Below the pieces are notes generated by a model. It did not search any database. It had not been told where the DNA came from and saw only the letters and a list, made by a program, of their open reading frames with translations. From contig NC_135058.1 in assembly GCF_051014685.1 (NCBI RefSeq), positions 7,106,811 to 7,170,810 of the forward strand: DNA of 64,000 nucleotides. Reading direction: 5' to 3'. Both the position numbers and the translations under genes were made by a program. This stretch comes from Ptiloglossa arizonensis (taxonomy: Eukaryota; Arthropoda; Insecta; Hymenoptera; Colletidae). Shown one piece after another: positions 49,810-62,697 of the stretch (positions are counted from its first letter, which is position 1; the number at the start of each line of letters is the position of its first letter).

Positions 49810-50600
49810 CTTATACAAATCCTTAATCATAGAACAGATCCAATATGTACAGTTTTGTTAATATAATTCTGTTCGAACATTTGGAAATTGGTTAAAACAA
49901 AGGTTTAGACTTAACCAATACCGTCCACACTGTATTTCCCACCTTAGCTTCGGAGCTTAGGGACTTTCCTCCACTCTGTCCCAGTATCATGATAACACAA
50001 TCACAGGTAAGATATAAAATAGACGTTTTAACCTACGGGAGTTGGTGTTACACGCTCTGAAATACCGTCCTCATAAAATATCAATAGTTTTAGAGTGACC
50101 TCTTCATTACGGAAAAGTAATTTTATGAACTAAAATTAACAGTACTACAAAAGTCGGTAAAAGTAGGTAATGCAGAAAACACGTCCCTGTATATCATATG
50201 AGATTGTATCGAATTTATCAGTCTCAAAACATATTGTAACAATCAGTTTCATTCATTTCCACGGATAAAGTTCAAAATATTGCATAACAACATCAAACAA
50301 AAAATATTTTTAATCTGTAAGATAAAGATAATATATTTTATCTGTACTTTCTTGAATCATAAATGAATATGATGATGATATTTCAAATTTGGTGAAAATT
50401 TTCGGTCTTGCAGCTTTATTTATTTTAATTTTTTATTTTAACAATAAAAAAACGGCGCTTCAAATGAGAACTTGTGGCAATTTCTCTCTACATAGTTGGT
50501 TACCTTGTAGAAAATAATAATCCCCATTGCTCAGATCATTCAGTCTTTACGCCCCTACTTAAAAACTTTAACCTATAGAAACGTGGTAGTGCTTACCAAA
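49810..50600. promoter_or_regulatory. Shared head-to-head promoter region
   Basis: Noncoding stretch between the minus-strand sphingomyelinase and plus-strand eIF3m start codons. On the + strand, TCAGTC at 50,540-50,545 is a perfect arthropod initiator match, 59 bp before the eIF3m ATG, followed by the pyrimidine-rich CTTTACGCCCCTACTT. A segment at about 49,930-50,130 is loosely similar to DNA near 31,230-31,660. Confidence 0.5.
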
Positions 50601-52515
50601 ATGCAGGTTCCAGCGATATTTATGGAATTACCCTTAGAAGACCAGGTGAGCAATAAGTGTATAATGTATAAGTAATTAAACCATCATAATACCACTTCTA
50701 AAATGTTGGAATACATTGTAAATTAATTTATTATCGTAATCGTCTGCAAATTATAGGTTATATAAAGTCGTTGAAAAATTTATTCGTACTACTCATTGAT
50801 TTTTAGGCGCAGGAACTGAGAGTTTATTTCAAAAGTTTGGGTGCTGAAATTAGTGAAGAAAAATCTCCTAAAGGTATAGAAGATGATTTGCACAAAATTA
50901 TTGGTGTCTGCGAAGCCTGTTTCAAAGAGGGAAATGAAAGTGAAATAGAAACTGTATTAAATGACATAGTATCTATTATGATAGTAGTAAGTAATATATG
51001 TTTTCAAATATAAAGATTATATACATTTTGATAGCTTAAAGTGAACAAACTACTTTAAATACATTATTATAGATCCCTACGGAACGAGCAGAAAATTTGA
51101 TATTAGCATTTTGTGAAAAATTAACAAAAGCACCTGGTTATAAACTTGGTTTAGTTTGTCTAAAAGCGTAAGTGGATAATAATATTATATATGTTATTAC
51201 AGTTACAATATAAGAATGTACATCAATATATTTCTAGATTATGGTTGTTATTTCAATCTCTTTCCGATGATTCTCCAATGAGGTATCATGTTTATTATCA
51301 TATAGTTCAAATTGCTCGCAATGTAGAACAAGTAAAAGCAGTGTATGGAGGAATACAGCAACTGAAACAACAGTTTGCATCCTTCCCACCATCAAATGAA
51401 CAAATGCAAAAATTACTTCGTTTGCTTCATGAAGTACTTTTAAGTTGCAAACAGGGGTAAGTTAAATTTTATTTTAGAATCACAAAATAGTACGTAGTAA
51501 TATATATTGAATAGAAAGAACTTATACAGTGAACAGGCTGCTGCAGTTATGGTAGAGCTCCTAGGTACTTATACGGCAGAAAATGCTTCTGCAGCCAGAG
51601 AAGATGCACAACGTTGTATTTTAGCTGCATTGGCAGATCCAAACACATTCTTACTTGATCCATTACTAGCATTAAAACCAGTAAAATTCTTAGAAGGAGA
51701 ACTCATTCATGATTTACTTCTAGTATTTGTGAAAGATAAATTACCTGGATATCTGCATTTTTATCAACATCACAAGGAATTTGTAGAACATCAACTTGGT
51801 ATTTAAACATTAGTATTTAAACATTCAAAATATTACATGTACAGACAAATGTTATATTACATATTTACTTTTTAGGATTAAATCATGAACAGAATATGAA
51901 GAAGATGAGATTATTAACATTTATGCAACTGGCAGAAACAAATCCTGAAATGTCATTTGACACGATACAGGAAGAATTACAGATTACTGAAGATGAAGTA
52001 GAAAGCTTCATTATTGATGGTAAGTTATTAGAATATGTCTATTTCTAACTATGTTCTAAAATAGTACAGTCAGAATACATATTACCCTGTGTGAATAAAA
52101 CTAATCTTCAAACTTAATTCCAAAAATGAAGACAATTTATGCAGGGTATATAAAAGAATCAGTACTGGCTTAATAAAACCTTATTTTTATTAAGTTATCG
52201 AAGTATTCGACAGTCATATTATTAATTAAATTTATTTATACATTTCTTTTAAAGCATGTTGCCATGATAAAAATATGTATTAATATTTCAGTGCTAAAAA
52301 CAAAACTCGTTAGAGCACGTATGGATCAAGCTGGTCGCAAAGTTTTAATATCAAGTACTATGCATAGAACATTTGGTCGACCACAATGGATGCAACTACG
52401 TGATTTACTAGCAGCATGGAAAGCAAATTTAACAGCTGTGCAAGAAGGTATGAAATCTGTTGCTGCTGCACAAATGGAACTTGCTGCAAAGAATAAAGTC
52501 GTAATTAACCATTGA
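50601..52515 (+). CDS. eIF3m: Translation initiation factor eIF3 subunit M
   Basis: PCI-domain subunit of the eIF3 complex, which binds the 40S ribosome during initiation in the cytoplasm; the Drosophila orthologue is also called Tango7. Seven exons: 50,601-50,645; 50,807-50,986; 51,073-51,167; 51,238-51,456; 51,515-51,798; 51,876-52,019; 52,292-52,515. All introns are GT/AG and the frame is continuous, giving 396 residues (human 374). Family-typical stretches include [16 protein letters not shown] (residues about 98-113), the PCI core with [17 protein letters not shown], and the winged-helix end [20 protein letters not shown]. The N-terminal exon is short (15 codons). An AATAAA at 52,620-52,625 is a likely poly(A) signal. 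The gene converges with the Lobe gene. Confidence 0.95.
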
Positions 52516-54461
52516 TAACGGAAGTTGTGGATATGAAATTTATAACTTGCATATACAACGATTATCTGGAAACTGCAATTAATTCATTTTTTTAATTAAT
52601 TGGTACACAATTTTACTTGAATAAATAAATATGTCGTAAAACAACAGTATTATGTATGTAATTAAATTGATCACATAATTAAGAAACTGATGATGAGATA
52701 TTGTTTATAAAATTTGTAATTCTGTAACATAACATTCTAAGATTATATAATACATTTTTCAGTCATGGTTTACAATTAAATACTTAATTTTGTAATTCAT
52801 TGCATAAGTGTTAGATGATTTTTGGCATACATAGGCCATCTTTTGTACAGGTTTGTATGTAAAGAAAAAGGTGAAACATACTACATTCTACAGTGTAAAT
52901 CACCGTAAAATAAAAGCACTGATGATAATCTGATTATGTATTTTTTTTTATTTTCTTTTCATATAGCAACATTTTATTTTCATTAATCAATTTTATATAT
53001 GACAAAGCTTTATCGTAGAAGCATTTCTTACATTTTACAATTTGACCAATAGAACATTGATATACAATTTCATAATTGTGCATTACATGATTAGAAAAGC
53101 CACATATTTTTTTGTACTAATTCGCTTCATTATTTGTTTCTAATCTGTAACTTGTTGCTTATCACATGATTGTTGATTCGTACAAAAATTATAAACCTTA
53201 AGAAACTAATGATATAAATCTATAAAAAAGTAACACAGCAAGTGGCTTGAAGCAAATTCAAAATATAGAAGTAAAGTAAAACTATCTATTGTAACGTTTA
53301 CCATCATTTAACGTGTTCGTACAGAAACGTACGTAAATCATTTTTTTAATCTATTAACATGTTTTACATACATTTCTATATACCTGTATACTGTTTTAAG
53401 TTTGTCTCGTATATACGTTTACAAAAACAATGTATGAGTAAAAATATTCCCTATGAACATAAAATTAACTTCCTGTAATGTAATTTTAATTTTACTGATA
53501 ACTGAACTACGAATTACCAGCTAATCAAGTATTGGAGACAAAATACATATATTGAGAGACACACTAAATCACATAGTAAACATAAAAAAAAGTGAATATT
53601 TCATATGAACATTCCCAGATATTATATTCGGAAGCAATGAAAAATAGTCACCTGTAACATTATAATGTTAAAAAATAGTAACCTTTTTCGTAAATAGATA
53701 TTACACAAACACTTTATATAGGTACACTAAACGTAACTTGGTGTAAATAATAAGAAAAGCATAACAGAATCTACACGAGAAATGCGTAATTCTCTTATTT
53801 GATAAAAAATTGATATTTTCGAGAAACAAAACAAATATGAAAAACTGATGTAATATAGTGAAATGTTATCTATAACATGAGTGCAGTCTATAACAGTAAT
53901 TTGTTATTAAAGTTATTGACATAACTTATGATGAAGTTTTTCTATACCTAATGATAATAGTACGTTGTAAAAATAATAACTATCATAGTAAAATTATCGT
54001 TTCAATAGCTTAGTTACTAATTGATACATAAGAAACTTTCTTTGTTGCTCCTCAATTTGTTTCTAGATCAATTTTATTTCAGATATGGCATCATAAATCT
54101 CACATTGTGCTGCTTTTTGAAATCTAAAAATTTTGTTAAATTATACATTACATGATTAGTAATAAATGCCTAGCACATCTATTATATAGCCTCAAGTACA
54201 CGCAGGTATAAAAATCTTTCCATCGTATAAAGTAACTGAACAAACTAACAAAGCCATGATTTGAAATATATTTTGACTTTAGAATGTATTCAAAATATGC
54301 AAAATATCAATACTTCTATAGACTTCTATGTTTATTCTGTCTTTGCATACATCAATCTCTTGTAGCATTCACTGAAAGACAAATCACGGATAATAGGTAC
54401 TTTATATGTATGTTATTTTCTTAATGTAAACTCATTCTCTTTCTTTAAAATTGTTGCAAAG
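52516..54461. other. Convergent 3' flanks of eIF3m and Lobe
   Basis: AT-rich noncoding sequence holding the 3' UTR of eIF3m (poly(A) signal at about 52,620) and presumably the 3' UTR of Lobe. A coding-like fragment with an in-frame stop is visible on the - strand at 53,994-54,123. Nothing else recognised. Confidence 0.6.
53994..54123 (-). pseudogene. Possible exon remnant with in-frame TAG
   Basis: On the - strand an acceptor-like TTTTTAG is followed by a frame reading FQKAAQCEIYDAISEIKLI, a TAG at 54,063-54,065, then KQIEEQQRKFLMYQL and so on to TAA at 53,994-53,996. Base composition and the amphipathic, coiled-coil-like residues look more like coding sequence than the surrounding DNA. Its splice phase does not fit the Lobe gene. 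It could be a decayed exon, an alternative 3' exon of an overlapping gene, or chance. I do not recognise the family. Confidence 0.3.
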
Positions 54462-56778
54462 TCAGATTTGAGTGGAGAAACGAGGACGTGGCAAGTCTCC
54501 AAATACTGTATCACCATGAACGCTCTTAGCTAAAGCTTTAATTGAAGCTCGTATATTATGTGGATCATGTGGATCTTTTGACAACTGAAATAGCATTTTA
54601 TTCATTTTAGTAAAAACTGTTATTCTATAATGCGTACATTCACATATAAAAATATATTTATTAATATTAGATACAATAATAGTACTAATAATAATAGTAT
54701 AAACTGTAGAAAGAAGTAAGCTGCATATCTGTACCTGATCGTCATCCTGATCTTGAACTGTTCTACGCACAAATGAAGGAAAAGATGGGACACTAACTGG
54801 TAATGATTTGGCTAATATCGGATGTCCACCTCTTTGCCCTCTTGGCATATGAATACCCTCATCTTGGCCTGAATCTGAATACAATGTCGACAACATTATC
54901 CAAGTTATTATGTTCAAATTAAGATTTATATAAACTAAAATTTTAACTCACCATCTGTATCGGATCCTTCTTCTGAAGATTGAACATGATCAGTGGTATG
55001 AGAGTCTTCCATTCCTTCCAATGGAAATAAAGCTTCTGTGTCAAAACTAGTTGGTTCTTCAGGGTAAATGTATAATCGATCTTTCTTATCTATATTACCA
55101 TTCTACAAAACATTAATTAAATGTTTTATATTATATATTTAAAACATCTATGTAAATATATTTTCAAATATGCAATAAACTTACAACAAGAGAATTAGGA
55201 GAATATTTAGCACCTGCTTCATGCTTAACATTAGGGCCAGTAATGATTTTTGTTTCATTTGATATTACTTGTGACGCTGGATTTACCACATTAGTTGTAG
55301 AGGTAGTTAAATTGGTTGTAAAACTGTCTGGGGTTGTAGGAGGTGTTTCTATATTATTTGTTAATCTATTTATTTCTTCTCCCTTAGTTATTAACCTACA
55401 CAATATGTACAAAATATAAATTTTAAAATACAATTCTAAATAATTTAATACTCTATATCAGTGATTTGTGTATAAAACCTTGTTAATATTCTGTGCTCGT
55501 TATGGGCTCTTTCACGGAACTGCTCTAATAACTGATACTGTTCCGCAGTGAAAGCACGAATTTTATCTTCTATTTCTGCAGACTGCCGTTGGACAGCTTC
55601 TTCTAGCTGCTTTTGGAGACCACCCAAAGCCACTTGTACATTGTTGGGTAACTGCGATACTGGATGGATAAAATAAAGTATGTAATGAATACTTATATTC
55701 ATAACAGAGATTAAAATGCATCTTTACTTTTTATCGTTTAAAACTTTTGTTTAAATTACACCTGATCAGTTAATACATATAATTATTAATCGATTTACCA
55801 GAAAATTTGGTGTGTTGTTGAAGGTAATCGAGTTCATCCAAAGTATTATGAGTAATTATTATTCTAAATATTGGACTATAATCTGGATTGGACTTTAACT
55901 TGTTTATTTCTTCAGGCAAAGTCTACAATAAAAAGCATGATGTAACAAAAACAAAATACACACAAAGTTGAGATCAATAACATAAATTTATATTTAACTT
56001 TATAAATAGACATATTTTCTATACTATTATTTGTAAATTAATAATTAAAATTCATCTATTATATTAAATTTTTTAAGAACTATAACTTATACTAAACTTA
56101 GATATAATAAATTATATCAAGTAAATTTTATAAAATAAGGAAACTAATAAACCAATTTTTCTATACTTTACTACTATAGAGAAATTTATACTCACAACAA
56201 TATTGCTAGTAATAAGAACTAAAGCAGCACCATAGTCTCTATTAACAGCATGTGTGTACATTAAACAATTGTAACAACGATGAATAACCCATGATCCCAC
56301 ATTCCTTATCTCCACTAAACCTGGTTGTTCTTTAGTGATACCTTCAAGTTCTGATACTGTTGCAAGACTCTGCTTAGGACAAATAAAAAACATTTCCGAT
56401 AAAAGAAACTACATTCTTTTACAATATTATAATTTTGTATCATTAAATGAATATTGCATAACTACAATTGTAGTACAATTTCATCATCTATACCTTACAT
56501 ACCGAAATTTTTTAAAGAAAACTATTATGACTTGCATAAAATATATCACACAAAAAATGTTTATTGATTATTGCTATATAAATTCTAAATTCGTGTGAAA
56601 TCGAAAGGTTTTATAAATGTTTATAATAATTGTTACAAAAAATTATTTATCTCACCTGACGAAAGAAATCGTCGGTTTGTTCTTGAGGTGTTAATTCAAT
56701 ATCATCAATGTTGACCTTTTGCAGTTCAGTGCCCCTGGATTTAATGGACACATTTAAACATTTGCACACAATATGCAT
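54462..56778 (-). CDS. Lobe: PRAS40 / Lobe orthologue (AKT1S1-like)
   Basis: Proline-rich Akt substrate of 40 kDa, a Raptor-binding inhibitor and substrate of mTORC1 acting in insulin/TOR growth signalling. Eight exons from the - strand: 56,778-56,656; 56,369-56,196; 55,922-55,799; 55,659-55,452; 55,395-55,185; 55,102-54,952; 54,874-54,735; 54,584-54,462. The frame is continuous for 417 residues. The C-terminal signatures match human PRAS40: AKSLPVSVP (exon 7) and IRASIKALAKS ... TVFGDLPRPRFST (exon 8). RPRFST keeps the Akt site consensus RxRxxT, and the protein ends two residues later, so the tail after the Akt site is missing compared with human. An acidic segment (SSEEGSDTD) precedes it, and FDTEAL is TOS-like although its third residue is Thr. 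Residues 1-210 are a cysteine-containing N-terminal region and a helical, coiled-coil-like region (exon 4), longer than in the 256-residue human protein. Confidence 0.88.
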
Positions 56779-58380
56779 CTTACACAATCAGTGCACAACG
56801 TTTTCTAAAAGAAACTTCAAAAATCAGAACACTGTCTCACGATGCCGGGACTCATGCACACGGTATATGCACAGTTCACTTGATTTTCTTCGTGATATTC
56901 AGAATATATTCCCAAAATCTTCTTCTGTTTTTTAATAACTTTCAGTTTTTGAGATTAGAACCTACAGAAGCTTTCATGAATAATTAGAACGAAACAATAG
57001 AAAGTATAAAACAATGGTTTGACTCAAGGAGTAGGTTGTTGCAACACTGTGCGCTCGCGCTATTGTTAAATTTCAAATAATATACTGTGTTCGATTAAAG
57101 AAAACACTTCGACAGAAAGGTATTTACTTTTGAAAAGAAAAATAAACGCTTAATCCACAAATTTATTGATGTTCAATTGAGCTACTGTCCAATTCGTTTC
57201 GTGAGTTAATTTGCACACTGTTGACAGATACGCACACTCGAAGCCAAGTAAACGAATTACCGAAGCTCGTGGCTCTGTTGAATATATTTGCGTTTGAGAG
57301 TTTGTTTTCGCCGTACACGGAGGTAGTTTTGAATATCAATATTCACAAATTTCGCATAAATTGTTCTGAATGATTCTTCACAATTGGATTAAATGGTAAA
57401 TTTCTACATTTCTTGGCTACGACACGCGTATTTACAAGTATTTCTGAAAATCTTCGAAGCCTCTACTAAAAATAAACACTGATTTATAGGTGCGTGCAGA
57501 TGCGTACGTGATCACCCCAGCCAGACAAAAACATACTTGCTAGTCAAATGACCGACTTTACCATATGACATCGGTTTTTAACAGCGTGTGAATAGTATAT
57601 ACATGTGCACATATCCACATGTATGGTACAAGATTACTTGAAATTTCACGTGTAACATATAATTACCATTTTACATATTCGGTAATTCATATTCTATTTT
57701 ATAAGATCAAGTAGAATGCGACAATCGAAAATTTATTTAATAACTAACTTCGCAAATCCTAAACAATGTATCACTTGACTAAAGTCAACAAGTAATTTTA
57801 ATATATGACCAAGACTCAAAGTAGTTCCGAATTCTATTTTCAAAATATTCTGTTTCAATTCTTACTACTAAATGTACAAAAGGCAATAAAACATAATAGG
57901 ATATAAATTTAGAGGATTTTAAACATTAAGGATGTGATCAAGGATATTGCAGGTTGTATAAATATATATTTCTATTTATAAATGCAAGAATTTTGTTTTC
58001 TTTTTTAAACAACGTTATATTCCGAAGATAACACAAGCAGAGGTATATATATGTGTGGGTGCGCGCGCGTGTGTGTTTGTATACACACACGCGCGCGAAC
58101 ATATGCATACACATATATAATTTAACAATGATGTTTGTACATTATTTACATAATACTGTCTAAATATAACATTACATTCATGTTAGTTTGTGAGAGAATT
58201 GTATATATACCTTTTGTTATCAAATATTCATTTGTACATAACATAGTGTAAAACTATTATAATGCAACTGTAGGAATGCTAAAATAATAAAACATAATAA
58301 ACAATGAAGATACAATGATTTGTTGGAATGTTAATATAATAAAATATATATGACACAAGAGCAGTAAATTATTTAAAATT
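56779..58380. other. Intergenic: Lobe 5' flank and ethanolamine kinase 3' flank
   Basis: Contains the Lobe 5' region on the - strand and the probable 3' UTR of the ethanolamine kinase gene. A 15 bp-stem alternating purine-pyrimidine hairpin lies at 58,062-58,097. No coding exon recognised. Confidence 0.6.
58062..58097. repeat. CG/TG inverted repeat, Z-DNA prone hairpin
   Basis: CGCGCGCGTGTGTGT, a six-base loop TTGTAT, then ACACACACGCGCGCG: a perfect 15 bp stem made entirely of alternating purine-pyrimidine steps. It sits just beyond the 3' end of the ethanolamine kinase coding region. Confidence 0.95.
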
Positions 58381-60498
58381 TCATAATTTCATGCAAAGAT
58401 GTTCTTCTTTCCACTTGAAATATTCATTAAACCGTATAGCGGCATACCTATAAAGTATTATACTGAATGATAGCAAATAATTGTATAAAAATACTTGTAC
58501 AATAATAGTTATAAAATATAGCAAGACATTGTTACAAAAATTTTCATTGAGAATTGCACATAACTTTCTCAAACATACACATTTGTCATTTACAATATTT
58601 TTCAAGTGGTGGAATATACTTACTCTAAAAAATCAAAGTCAATTGTTGAATGTTCACTTTGTATAAGTCCCCAACAACCCCAAAAAAAGTGTGACAAAAG
58701 AACAAATTTATTTACTTGCACATACAGTAAATTAATTTCATTTTCAGGTACATAGTTTACATTATTGTATTCCTGAAGATATATACTTAACCATGTTTTT
58801 TGTAATTCATCTTCAGGATATAAAGAATAATCAGGATTATCAATACCTAAAATGAAATTACATTTACTTTGAATGTAATTTTACATATTTTGAGTACATA
58901 TAGAGATTATATAGAGATCAAAAACAGTTACCTGCAAACTCTGCAAAATGGTTAGCTATATCAAAAGCTTGATAATTATATGCGGTGTATTCAAAATCAA
59001 TAAATGTAACAATGTTTTCCTTTTGATTGTAAAGTACATTTCCTAAAAGCAAATCATTATGGGCAAAGACTACTTCACTATGCAAATCTAGAAGTGTCTT
59101 CTTTAAAAGCTGATAATTTTGTTTTAATACATTAATTGGTTTTATGAGTTTCTCAAATCTGAAAGCAAGGTCATTGAACAACGAAAGCAGTACAAATTAA
59201 AACATAATATTTTTTACTATAATATATTACCTTGCCTGTTTGAAATCATCAGAAAATTTTTTTGGCATAATATCCATAAATTTTTCTATTTTATCCCAAA
59301 TAAATGCTTCTTTAGATATCTCAGCACTATCAGGTTTCAGTTTATGCATCTGAGCCATTCTCTTAGCAATTAAAGTATACACAATAGGATTTCTTACCGT
59401 TTCTGTTGTAAGTGTAGTACCTTCAATAAACTGATAAGCTAAACCATTATTAAATGTGGCATAAATTGAATGTGTAAAACCTGCTTTGTTTAATATCTGT
59501 TAAAAATATAGATAGATCTTTCTTTACACTTATTCATTTATATTTTTCTTTTGAATAATATTTATACTCACTCGAATATTTCTTGTTTCATCCTTACGAT
59601 TAATAAGCAAATCTGTTTTATGTCCATACACCCTGACCAAAACCATATCATTGTAATGTTTAGAATACCACACTCCTATAAGTTTATTTGTAATCCCATC
59701 AGTAAATATCTGAAAAAAAATTAAATGTATTACCATGTTTCTAAATTTTTATTACTTATATTCTTGATTCGTAAAATATTTATGTTATAATACTAAAACA
59801 AATTGATATACATTTAATACAAGTACAAAATTATTTTTGTTAAATTAATAGTACTAAATAATGAATTTAAATTACTTATGTAGAATTAAATATTTCTATT
59901 TGAACATTTAACATAATATCATAGATAGGCAATAAATAATTTAATTACCTCTTAAAATTACTATTAGTCAAGGAATAAATGCAATTGATAATATAATACT
60001 ATGCTTTCCATGTTAAGTGATTACAGTTCAAGAAAAACAAACTTGTTATCAAAAGATAACGTCATGTACCAGATAGGCTGTACACTGACCTTAATTTTTT
60101 TAGTTTGGTTATTTTATTATTATAATCTTTACTTTACTAATTTTATTGTTGTACCAAACAAATTTTTAACAAAATTATTATTAAGAAATGTTAATACTTA
60201 CAATAAACAGTTAATTAAACATTATAATATGTATACAAAATTAAAGAAAATATATTTTCCAAGTTATATAATAGATTGAAAAATAGAATACATATCAAAG
60301 CATTATAAAAAATATGTATATCTGTATATAAATATTGTATACCTTTCTGTCATCTTTTATAAAATTTGTTACCTTAAAATTTAACTTATCCAAAGGCCAC
60401 ATTGGTCTAATTCTTTTAATTACTTCTTTGGCACCATCGACAATTTCATTTTCATTTATTGTTACATCAAGATGTGGTTCTTCGCATATTTGGTCCAT
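58381..60498 (-). CDS. eas: Ethanolamine kinase (easily shocked)
   Basis: ATP-dependent kinase expected to phosphorylate ethanolamine, the first step of the CDP-ethanolamine route to phosphatidylethanolamine in the cytosol. Six coding exons from the - strand: 60,498-60,343; 59,709-59,572; 59,496-59,231; 59,158-58,932; 58,846-58,624; 58,447-58,381, giving 358 residues. Recognisable blocks: FTDGITNKLIG (start of exon 2, the nucleotide-binding region), AYQFIEGTTL, the catalytic loop VFAHNDLLLGNVLYN (His at about 220, Asp222, Asn227) and the metal-binding FIDFEYTAYNYQAFDIANHF. The C-terminal FFWGCWGLIQ is also typical. An acceptor (TTTTTGTAG) 13 bp upstream of the ATG suggests a noncoding 5' exon further upstream. 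Choline kinase is the main alternative, but the overall pattern resembles ETNK/eas better. Confidence 0.93.
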
Positions 60499-62697
60499 GA
60501 TTAAATGTTATCTACAAAAAGACAAAAAATTTCCATTATTATTGTAATTTAATAAATTACACTTTAAGTGTGAAATATATTTTAAACATTAAACATTTAC
60601 ATAACAAATACTTAAGTTTTAGAATTATTTTTTGAGCTATAATGAAAAAGGTATTATACATTGAAATTAATAATATATATAATAATCCACTAAAATATTG
60701 AAATGTACCAGATATGTATGCCACATATAAATGTGAGCTGCACTATGGAACAGTTTCACTGTAACTGGAAGTCATACCCATTCCTACAGACTATACCGAT
60801 AATGATTGACAGGGCAACGAAAGGAAGCTAGGCTAATAAAAAAGTCCTTGAAATAATTAATGATTCTATTACATTTTCATTCTCAATGAAAATCATTTAT
60901 TACAGATTCAATATTGAGGATTTCGCGTTTTGCATATTTACACATAGGGAAATAAATGGAAAAATGCATTTGTATTCATTCTGATCATTTTTACTGATAC
61001 TTTAATTGTAATAGGGTTACAATTACAAATTTCGCTCACGCAAGTATATTTCCAATCAACAAATATTTAATTTCATATACATTAAATATTTTCTAATAAC
61101 TGTAATATAAATTTGTAAGACATAAAATAATAGAATTTTGTTATTAAAAATCGTTCGTGGAAAACAGAAAAATCTACACTTTGATATTGAATACATCATG
61201 TGTTATAAATCACTTATAAGTATGTATTACTTTGAAAATAATTATTGACGTATAATTTTTTTCAAGTTTCTTACAAAAACATGAAAATTATTAGATTTGA
61301 CAGATGTCAACGTGTTGTGTAGAGTAGATTGAAAAACACACCCCTGCTTTGTTTATCCGTTTCAATTTAAGAATGGTATAGGGACTGTTACTATTAAAAG
61401 GTTGTAGCTTCGTCGAAATCGAATAGCGCTTAATTTAATTTATTATGGAAAAGTATTAACAAATATAAAATATAATATATTAATGGAATACAATAGGTAT
61501 AAAATTCGTTAGTACAATAGCACTATTTTATTAAACTATAAAAATGTGTTATTTATACAGTGACGTGTATATATTTTCAGGAAACTACATTTTTAGTCTT
61601 GTTTCGAAGAGGGAAATTTAAAATGAATAATTTTAGACTATAAAATTATTGTACGATAAGTAGAAAAAATATAATATTGTTAAAAATAATAGTATACGGT
61701 TTATATATAAACCGTATAGAATAGACCATGCATCATTTGTTATCATATACGCATAAAATACTATCTGATTGGGGTATTTTAATTAAATAATAATACAAAA
61801 TCGAATTAAACAATCTAGTTAATTCAAGTTTGACTATTATGTTGTGTATTGAATATCGTTCCACATAATTTAGATTGATTATTTTAATCGCTTAACTTCG
61901 TGTTTTTCGAAAATATGCAAAGTAAGTTATAGTATTGACTACGAAGAATATATGAATTCAAACAAAAATCAATTATTTCTTTATTAGGCTAAAAATAGAA
62001 TAATAATCAAAGTAATTTTATTAACGGGTTAGTTGAATTAATAGTTTGATGTGCTCTCATTGTTGTTGCAAAAGGTATTTTTAATTTATATAAATTTTTG
62101 TACATTTTTATATAAATACTCCATGGAAACTTATACACGTGAATAATATATTTAGGGTTATAAATACCCTATAAAAAAAAATATTTCTTAACTGTATTCC
62201 TGTTTTTTTTTTTAATCTCATGTTATTTTTAATTTATATTGGTTTTCCTCTTCAAAACGAGACTAGAAATGTAACTGTATAAAATTTAATATTACATGTA
62301 AATAATTATTTTTCAAAATTAAAAAACGTTAATTTTCGAATGTAGGTAGAGAATTTTAAACCATTTTACTTTTGCTAACTTCAGATTGAAGTAACGTTTA
62401 CAACTGTTTGGCGCCTATGCAGAAGATAAGACAGTGTTTGCAAGAAAATATATGTAAAATATGTATATAATATATTTTAGTAAAAGTAACAATGATATTA
62501 TATCGTATGCTTTGAAAAACACGTGTAGTTGCTAGAAATATGCATTTTCAGAAAATTTATAATCATCTTGTGTGATCATCGTACATTGTATTTAATACGC
62601 ATTTGCGAATTACACGACGAATAAATACTCAATTTTTCATATAGAATGTGTTTTCAAGATTGTTAATCACTTTAATGATTGCTAAAACTTCCAAAAA
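60499..62697. promoter_or_regulatory. Divergent intergenic region, eas and putative helicase
   Basis: About 2.2 kb of AT-rich DNA between the start codons of two divergent genes. It should hold the upstream noncoding exon and promoter of eas and the promoter of the downstream gene. A 26 bp perfect palindrome is at 61,693-61,718. No coding exon recognised. Confidence 0.5.
61693..61718. repeat. 26 bp perfect palindrome
   Basis: TATACGGTTTATA followed by TATAAACCGTATA, with no spacer and no mismatch. Confidence 0.95.

Noticed and set aside
60001..60279. 92-codon plus-strand frame
   Set aside because: Lies inside an intron of the minus-strand ethanolamine kinase gene, is AT-driven (Leu/Tyr/Asn/Lys) and has no motif.
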